Source of the DNA: an uncultured Christensenellaceae bacterium
Lineage (GTDB): Bacteria > Bacillota > Clostridia > Christensenellales > Borkfalkiaceae
Direction of reading: 5' to 3'
DNA: 17,615 bases
NCBI GenBank assembly: GCA_910588465.1
Contig: CAJUOP010000016.1
Location: 35,869 to 53,483, forward strand
Below, piece by piece: positions 14,755 to 17,615 of this stretch. The notes beneath the pieces were generated by a model that was not told where the DNA came from, searched no databases, and saw nothing but the letters and a program-made list of their open reading frames with translations. The stretch's first letter is position 1. Every line of letters starts with the position of its first letter. The position numbers were made by a program, and so were the translations under genes.

Positions 14755-15181
14755 CTAATTCCGCCCTTGCGCCGAACCTTTTGCTCATCTTCACCGTCGT
14801 TCCCGCGCCCTGCCGCGACTCTACCGAAAAAGCCGTCATAAAGGTCTGCATGATCGTGAATCCCATTCCCGAACGCTCCTCGTCCGCCAGCGTGGTATAA
14901 AAGGGCTGCTTCGCCTGCTCTACGTCGGCGATCCCCTTTCCGCTGTCGGAAATTTCGATATGTAGAACGTCGTCCTCCGTCTTACAATTAAGCGTGATCC
15001 AGCCTTCGCCGCCCGCATAGCCGTGCACGATGCTGTTCGTGACCGCTTCTGAAACAGCGGTCTTTACGTCGGACAGCTCCGAAAGCGAGGGATTGAGCGG
15101 AAGCGCAAACGCCGCCACCGCGTTCCGCGCAAAGATCTCGTTTTCCGAGCGGGATAAAAATTTCAGTTGCATTTCATTCAT
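14744..15181 (-). CDS. spoIIAB: Anti-sigma F factor and serine kinase SpoIIAB
   Basis: A 145-aa GHKL-fold kinase. It binds SigF and keeps it inactive, and phosphorylates SpoIIAA. The N-box is SEAVTNSIVHGY (E45, N49), the G1 box DSGKGI (residues 79-84) and the G2 box SGMGFTIM (104-111), all typical. An 11-nt overlap with sigF and a 14-nt gap after spoIIAA give the standard operon order. The start is ATG 15181 with AAGG about 6 nt upstream. A second ATG at 15172 is possible but less well spaced. Confidence 0.97.
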   Translation of the reverse strand: MNEMQLKFLSRSENEIFARNAVAAFALPLNPSLSELSDVKTAVSEAVTNSIVHGYAGGEGWITLNCKTEDDVLHIEISDSGKGIADVEQAKQPFYTTLADEERSGMGFTIMQTFMTAFSVESRQGAGTTVKMSKRFGARAELDAQ

Positions 15182-15195
15182 AGCCGACCTTCCCG

Positions 15196-15504
15196 TTATA
15201 GTTTGGGGATGAGCGAATATACTCCGCTCAACTCTAATATTTTGTCTGCGCCGAAGTTGGGATTTTCCAGATACATCCCCATTCCGTACTTTTGCAGTTT
15301 TTTATATCTGCCGATCAAAAAACCGATTCCCGTCGAGTCCATAAACTTGACGCCCGCAAGATTGAATATCGCACGTGAAAGCCCCGCGTTCTCCTCGATG
15401 AGCCTGTCCGCCTCGCCGCGCACCTGCGGGACCGAATGCTCGTCCAATTCCCCTAACAGGTATAGGTATAATTCGTCGCCCCGCCTGTTCCCTTTTAACT
15501 GCAT
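15196..15504 (-). CDS. spoIIAA: Anti-sigma F factor antagonist SpoIIAA
   Basis: A 102-aa STAS-domain protein. When unphosphorylated it displaces SigF from SpoIIAB. The phosphorylation motif DSTGIG is intact, with Ser57 matching Ser58 of B. subtilis, where SpoIIE would dephosphorylate it. The first strand (ELYLYLLGELDEHSV) is typical of the family. GGAG with 5-nt spacing supports ATG 15504. It is the first gene of the operon and diverges from the tRNA cluster. Confidence 0.97.
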   Translation of the reverse strand: MQLKGNRRGDELYLYLLGELDEHSVPQVRGEADRLIEENAGLSRAIFNLAGVKFMDSTGIGFLIGRYKKLQKYGMGMYLENPNFGADKILELSGVYSLIPKL

Positions 15505-15541
15505 AAACGCTCCTTTATATGCCGTTTTCTTTGTAAAAATA

Positions 15542-15608
15542 ATTATAACGGGTACCGCCGAGCGGATTTTATCCGTTCGCGACGGATTTTACAGAAAAAA
15601 GTCGAAAA
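15542..15608 (-). promoter_or_regulatory. Possible spoIIA control region (TATAAT, hairpin, Spo0A-like box)
   Basis: A minus-strand TATAAT at 15542-15547 lies 37 nt upstream of spoIIAA but has no recognisable TTGACA -35. Upstream are a 6-bp inverted repeat (ATCCGT/ACGGAT, 15571-15587) and, on the plus strand, AGTCGAA (15600-15606), one mismatch from the Spo0A box TGTCGAA. In B. subtilis spoIIA is driven by sigma-H with Spo0A~P. I could not find a convincing sigma-H promoter. Confidence 0.35.
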
Positions 15609-15647
15609 AAAAGTTGACTGAATTTCTTATTTTTGCGATAAAATCAC

Positions 15648-15676
15648 TTGACTTTTGTTTTCATTTATAATATTAT
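15648..15676 (+). promoter_or_regulatory. Sigma-A promoter of the tRNA operon
   Basis: TTGACT (15648-15653), 17-nt AT-rich spacer, TATTAT (15671-15676), with two overlapping TATAAT variants nearby. The expected start is near 15683, about 24 nt before the first tRNA. Confidence 0.8.
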
Positions 15677-15706
15677 AATCAAGCATTGCGGTTACGAAAG
15701 CCCCAA

Positions 15707-15783
<77 letters not shown>

Positions 15784-15837
15784 AAATTCCCCTTTCGGTT
15801 CGGGAGCTTTACGAAAAAGCGTAACGCATAAGTTTAT

Positions 15838-15914
15838 GGCCCAATAGCTCAGTTGGTTAGAGCGCCAGCCTGTCACGCTGGAGGTCGACGGTTCGAGCCC
15901 GTTTTGGGTCGCCA
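15838..15914 (+). tRNA. tRNA-Asp (anticodon GUC)
   Basis: 77-nt cloverleaf with acceptor GGCCCAA/TTGGGTC (one G-U pair), anticodon stem CCAGC/GCTGG, loop CTGTCAC giving GTC, discriminator G typical of tRNA-Asp, and encoded CCA. Confidence 0.96.
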
Positions 15915-15919
15915 TAATT

Positions 15920-15951
15920 CGGGAGCCTTATTCACGGGAATGAGGCTCCCG
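15920..15951 (+). other. 14-bp hairpin between tRNA-Asp and tRNA-Phe
   Basis: Arms 15920-15933 and 15938-15951 pair over 14 bp with a single G-U pair and a 4-nt ACGG loop. No U-run follows, so it is not a standard terminator. It may be a processing signal or partial attenuator inside the operon. Confidence 0.7.
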
Positions 15952-15968
15952 CCTTGAAAAAGGCTTAT

Positions 15969-16044
15969 GCCTTGGTAGCTCAGATGGTAGAGCAACGGAC
16001 TGAAAATCCGTCTGTCGGTGGTTCGATTCCGCCCCAAGGCACCA
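15969..16044 (+). tRNA. tRNA-Phe (anticodon GAA)
   Basis: 76-nt cloverleaf with acceptor GCCTTGG/CCAAGGC, anticodon stem ACGGA/TCCGT, loop CTGAAAA giving GAA, discriminator A and encoded CCA. Confidence 0.97.
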
Positions 16045-16047
16045 AAC

Positions 16048-16123
16048 GCCGGTGTAGCTCAATCGGCAGAGCAACTGATTTGTAATCAGTAGGTTGTTGG
16101 TTCGATTCCGATCACCGGCTCCA
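16048..16123 (+). tRNA. tRNA-Thr (anticodon UGU)
   Basis: 76-nt cloverleaf with acceptor GCCGGTG/CACCGGC, anticodon stem ACTGA/TCAGT, loop TTTGTAA giving TGT, discriminator T and encoded CCA. It starts 3 nt after tRNA-Phe. By analogy with B. subtilis, U34 of this tRNA is an expected target of the TrhP/TrmR pathway encoded at 2146-3958. Confidence 0.97.
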
Positions 16124-16144
16124 ATGTAATTAAAAATTAAATAC

Positions 16145-16229
16145 GGGCAGATTCCCGAGCGGCCAAAGGGATCAGACTGTAAATCTGACGTCTTCGACTT
16201 CGGTGGTTCGAATCCACCTCTGCCCACCA
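16145..16229 (+). tRNA. tRNA-Tyr (anticodon GUA)
   Basis: 85-nt class II tRNA with a long variable arm. Acceptor stem GGGCAGA/TCTGCCC, loop CTGTAAA giving anticodon GTA, T arm GGTGG/CCACC and encoded CCA. Last gene of the operon, directly followed by a terminator. Confidence 0.96.
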
Positions 16230-16233
16230 AAAA

Positions 16234-16265
16234 AAGGAAGATTTTACTAAAAATCTTCCTTTTTT
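16234..16265 (+). terminator. Terminator of the tRNA operon
   Basis: Perfect 12-bp stem AAGGAAGATTTT/AAAATCTTCCTT (16234-16245, 16250-16261), loop ACTA, followed by a T-run to 16265. The A-rich left flank would let it work on the minus strand as well. Confidence 0.93.
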
Positions 16266-16344
16266 GTCCATAAAATATGCTGTTTTTTACTGTTTTTCTC
16301 ATTTCTTAAAACCTGCCCCCAAATTGCCCCCAAATTTTTTTAGG

Positions 16345-16377
16345 TATAAAAAAGCCCTACTCGCATACGCGGAGGGC
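16345..16377 (-). terminator. Minus-strand terminator downstream of the small-ORF transcript
   Basis: GCCCT (16354-16358) pairs with AGGGC (16373-16377), with an inner CGC/GCG helix. On the minus strand it is followed by a U-run (A-run 16348-16353). It would define a 3' end of the small-ORF mRNA about 170 nt beyond the ORF, fully covering the convergent RNA. A shorter T-run on the other side gives weak plus-strand activity. Confidence 0.6.
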
Positions 16378-16405
16378 AGCTTTTTGAAAATTTGCGTAAA
16401 AACTA

Positions 16406-16434
16406 TTGACAAACCGATTTCCGAGGTTTATAAT
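16406..16434 (+). promoter_or_regulatory. Perfect consensus sigma-A promoter of a convergent small RNA
   Basis: TTGACA (16406-16411), exactly 17 nt, TATAAT (16429-16434): a full consensus match in both hexamers. No plus-strand ORF follows. The expected start is near 16441. Confidence 0.88.
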
Positions 16435-16440
16435 AAGAGC

Positions 16441-16530
16441 GAACAAGGGCGAAACCGAGTTGGCGGTTAGCCTGCGTTTATTTGATTAAATAATCGCCAC
16501 TGCTTTGGCTCGCGGGGCGGTTATTTTTTT
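16441..16530 (+). ncRNA. Predicted ~90-nt small RNA, candidate antitoxin RNA
   Basis: Inferred from the consensus promoter and a terminator ending at 16530, with no ORF in between. It carries TGGCGGTTAGC (16461-16471), also present in the leader of the opposing mRNA, and a TTATTT-GATT-AAATAA hairpin overlapping its terminator stem. It is antisense to the end and 3' region of the small-ORF transcript, as in type I toxin-antitoxin RNAs such as RatA/txpA or Fst loci. It is not one of the well-known housekeeping RNAs as far as I can see. Confidence 0.65.
16489..16530. terminator. Shared bidirectional terminator of the convergent transcripts
   Basis: AATAATCGCC (16489-16498) pairs with GGCGGTTATT (16516-16525) over 10 bp with one G-U pair. 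The 17-nt loop carries a small GCC/GGC helix. A T-run (16524-16530) serves the plus strand, and an A/T-rich flank serves the minus strand less strongly. The minus-strand ORF stop codon (16521-16523) lies inside the stem. Confidence 0.75.
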
Positions 16531-16625
16531 ATACGTACAATTACAGAGCTCTGATTGACCGTGACCGAAGTCACCGTTCCCCGCTGAACAAGTTCCAACA
16601 AGAACAAAATCAACTCTTTCGTCAT
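16521..16625 (-). CDS. 34-aa peptide, candidate type I toxin-like small ORF
   Basis: Reads MTKELILFLLELVQRG (1-16), then a Thr/Val/Ser-rich stretch ending SVIVRIKK. The initiation signal is exceptional: AAGGAGGTGAT (16630-16640) is fully complementary to the 16S 3' end, 8 nt before the ATG at 16625. It has its own near-consensus promoter and a structured leader of about 70 nt. The N-terminal hydrophobic run is only about 10 residues long and the C-terminus is basic. This is unlike the single ~20-residue membrane helix of classic Fst or holin-like toxins, so the toxin reading rests on architecture, not peptide sequence. It could also be a short regulatory or interaction peptide. A longer ORF from 16733 would run through the promoter and is rejected. 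Confidence 0.7.
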   Translation of the reverse strand: MTKELILFLLELVQRGTVTSVTVNQSSVIVRIKK

Positions 16626-16652
16626 AGGTATCACCTCCTTTTTGTAGGAAGT

Positions 16653-16697
16653 GCTAACCGCCACGGGTCGCCCCGTCGCTACCGTCCTTTCGGACGG
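16653..16697 (-). promoter_or_regulatory. Structured 5' leader of the small-ORF mRNA
   Basis: The first transcribed bases form CCGTCC-GAAA-GGACGG (16682-16697), then ACGGG-GCGA-CCCGT, two stems closed by GNRA tetraloops. TGGCGGTTAGC (16653-16663, minus) follows. The last element is exactly complementary to what the same transcript would carry at 16461-16471, allowing 5'-3' closure. Confidence 0.6.
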
Positions 16698-16704
16698 CTT
16701 TTTT

Positions 16705-16733
16705 ATTATAGCATAGAGGCGGACGGAAGTCAA
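16705..16733 (-). promoter_or_regulatory. Sigma-A promoter of the small-ORF mRNA
   Basis: Minus-strand TTGACT (16728-16733), 17-nt spacer, TATAAT (16705-16710). The predicted start is near 16698, and it faces the plus-strand promoter at 16406-16434. Confidence 0.85.
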
Positions 16734-16739
16734 TCAATT

Positions 16740-17260
16740 TTGCCATGGGGACGCTCTTCGAAGAGCTGCATCGTTTCGCTCCCCCATTGTCGGGGACGTA
16801 CGCCCAGCACCGGCGCGATTAGATTCCGATAACCTCCCCGCACAGCGGGGACATTACGACGTCGCCGCCTTTCCGCCTGTTCCGAACGGCTAAGTTACAC
16901 TCCGAGCGCGTTAAAATATAGCGTTAAAGATTGACGGGGCGGAGATTGGAAGCGTGAGCGGCGGGTTCCGCTCTAATTGATGAATTTTGTTGGGAAACGA
17001 AATCTATCAAAAGAGCGAGGAGCAGACGGTGCGGCTCGCCGCACCGTCGTGGGGGAAGATAATGGGGTAAGGGCGCAGCCCTTCCGCATTATAGTTTGCA
17101 ACTTTTTAACGTTAAAATTTGGAAACCCGCCCCGCCGTTTCGGATACCGCGGCGCGAGAGCTCCGCGCCGCTCCGCTCTCCCCTTTTCGCGCGGAGTGCC
17201 CCGACGATCGGCACGCAGCGCATAGTCTATCTTTAAAAAATAAGTATACGATATATAATA
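16740..17260. other. Gene-free, palindrome-rich region
   Basis: No ORF here has a ribosome site or a recognisable product. Perfect inverted repeats are frequent: GCTCTTCGAAGAGC (16753-16766), CCCCGC/GCGGGG (16836-16850), a 10-bp stem GACGGTGCGG/CCGCACCGTC (17025-17048), an imperfect stem at 17061-17090, TTTTAACGTTAAAA (17104-17117) and an 8-bp GCGGCGCG/CGCGCCGC stem near 17147-17169. It could be decayed mobile DNA, structured RNA or protein-binding sites. Confidence 0.55.
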
Positions 17261-17268
17261 ATAGTATC

Positions 17269-17356
17269 CACTGTCCCATTTTTTACACTGCACTGTCCTA
17301 ATTTTTATACCGTCACCGTCTGCTTTCTAATACCGATTAAGTCTAATTTTCTATAC
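17269..17356. repeat. Three degenerate direct repeats of CACTGTCC-type sequence
   Basis: The copies are CACTGTCCCATTTTTTAC (17269-17286), CACTGTCCTAATTTTTATAC (17291-17310) and a weaker GTCTAATTTTCTATAC (17341-17356). Spacing is 22 and about 50 nt. They resemble the repeated ends of some insertion sequences or an operator array. No transposase is in the window. Confidence 0.5.
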
Positions 17357-17372
17357 GGTAATCGAATATAAG

Positions 17373-17412
17373 AAAAACCGCCCGCGCGGGTTCTCCGCAC
17401 AGACGGTTTTTT
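17373..17412. terminator. Bidirectional terminator-like hairpin
   Basis: AAAAACCG (17373-17380) pairs with CGGTTTTT (17404-17411), with inner CCCGCGCGGG and GCGG/CCGC elements. It has T-runs on both strands. On the minus strand it would end transcription from the fragment at 17484-17615. Confidence 0.7.
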
Positions 17413-17423
17413 CAACGACTATA

Positions 17424-17445
17424 AGCGCGGCTCCCCGCGCTTTTT
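17424..17445 (+). terminator. Plus-strand terminator
   Basis: Perfect 7-bp stem AGCGCGG/CCGCGCT (17424-17430, 17435-17441) with CTCC loop followed by TTTT. Only 11 nt after the previous hairpin, so the two may act in tandem. No plus-strand gene upstream is identified. Confidence 0.65.
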
Positions 17446-17483
17446 CTTTCCCTATTCAGTTCGCCACTTAGTTACCGAGCCGC

Positions 17484-17615
17484 TCACGGTCGCCGCCTCC
17501 CGCTCTTAGGATAGCAGCTGCACGCCCTTCCGCTTTGTATCTCGAAGCCCGTATCCTCGCACTTCCGGCATATGTACTGCGGTTCTAAATCCGCTTCGGT
17601 TAGACCGATCAATGC
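17484..17615 (-). pseudogene. Partial zinc-ribbon fragment resembling the N-terminal part of DnaC/DnaI helicase loaders
   Basis: An open frame enters from the window edge and stops at 17484-17486, leaving 43 residues that contain DLEPQYICRKCEDTGFE and then RACSCYPKSG. The arrangement [D/Y]LEPxYxCxxCxDTG...CxC is the zinc-binding segment I associate with Firmicute DnaC/DnaI-type helicase loaders. In those proteins a AAA+ ATPase domain with a P-loop follows. Here the frame ends about 9 residues after the last cysteine and no ATPase domain follows, so this looks like a truncated remnant. A small stand-alone zinc protein is the alternative. The 5' part is outside the window. Confidence 0.5.

Noticed and set aside
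16311..16337. Tandem TGCCCCCAAATT just after the tRNA operon, which in antisense reads like an integrase C-terminus (NLGAIWGQ)
   Set aside because: No integrase body is upstream and no duplicated tRNA end is present. Too short to call an attachment site.
16521..16733. 70-aa version of the small ORF
   Set aside because: The extra 36 codons cover the -35/-10 promoter and leader hairpins. The perfect Shine-Dalgarno sequence points to the ATG at 16625.
16730..16890. Minus-strand open stretch (contains RNLIAPVLGVRPRQWGSE)
   Set aside because: No start codon with a ribosome site; it ends inside the small-ORF promoter. It may be a decayed coding remnant but cannot be supported.
16973..17293. Overlapping 106-aa minus and 82-aa plus open frames
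   Set aside because: Low-complexity Arg/Pro/Ala composition, no ribosome site, and overlap with multiple palindromes.

Overview
The window is chromosomal DNA of an endospore-forming Firmicute, most likely a member of the class Clostridia. The evidence is an intact spoIIAA-spoIIAB-sigF operon, RNase J, a two-gene ABC exporter of a clostridial type, strong AGGAGG ribosome sites, TTG starts, and sigma-A promoters with 17-nt spacers. The moderately high GC content and the lack of close matches I can recall suggest an uncultured gut-type lineage; that is inference.

Layout from left to right. A palindromic REP/MITE-like repeat (4-71) precedes tRNA-Thr(CGU) on the minus strand. A long minus-strand block follows, transcribed from high to low coordinates. 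It starts with a 974-aa repeat protein of unknown function (6995-9919), then RNase J, a small membrane protein, a TfoX-N protein, a TrmR-like tRNA methyltransferase, a U32 tRNA-hydroxylation protein (TrhP-like), a SPOR-like membrane protein, and a diacylglycerol-kinase-family lipid kinase. The lipid kinase appears to have its own promoter, placed so close that the mRNA may be leaderless. Upstream of the repeat-protein gene is an independent two-gene operon for a heterodimeric ABC exporter (10145-13857). Beyond it lies the spoIIA operon (14032-15504), closed by a strong terminator.

Divergent from spoIIA, on the plus strand, is a five-tRNA operon: CAU, Asp, Phe, Thr(UGU), Tyr (15707-16229). Next is a compact locus (16344-16733) with two near-consensus promoters facing each other, a 34-codon ORF with a perfect Shine-Dalgarno sequence, a shared bidirectional terminator and an 11-bp fold-back between mRNA ends. 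This has the architecture of a type I toxin-antitoxin locus, but the peptide is atypical. The final ~0.9 kb has no clear gene until a truncated zinc-ribbon fragment resembling the N-terminal part of DnaC/DnaI helicase loaders. It is rich in palindromes and also has short direct repeats and terminators.

Functional links. TrmR and TrhP together would make 5-methoxyuridine at tRNA position 34, and tRNA-Thr(UGU) in the same window is an expected substrate. SpoIIAA, SpoIIAB and SigF form the forespore partner-switch. The most likely undescribed items are the 974-aa repeat protein with its conserved-looking C-terminal domain and the convergent small-RNA/small-ORF locus.
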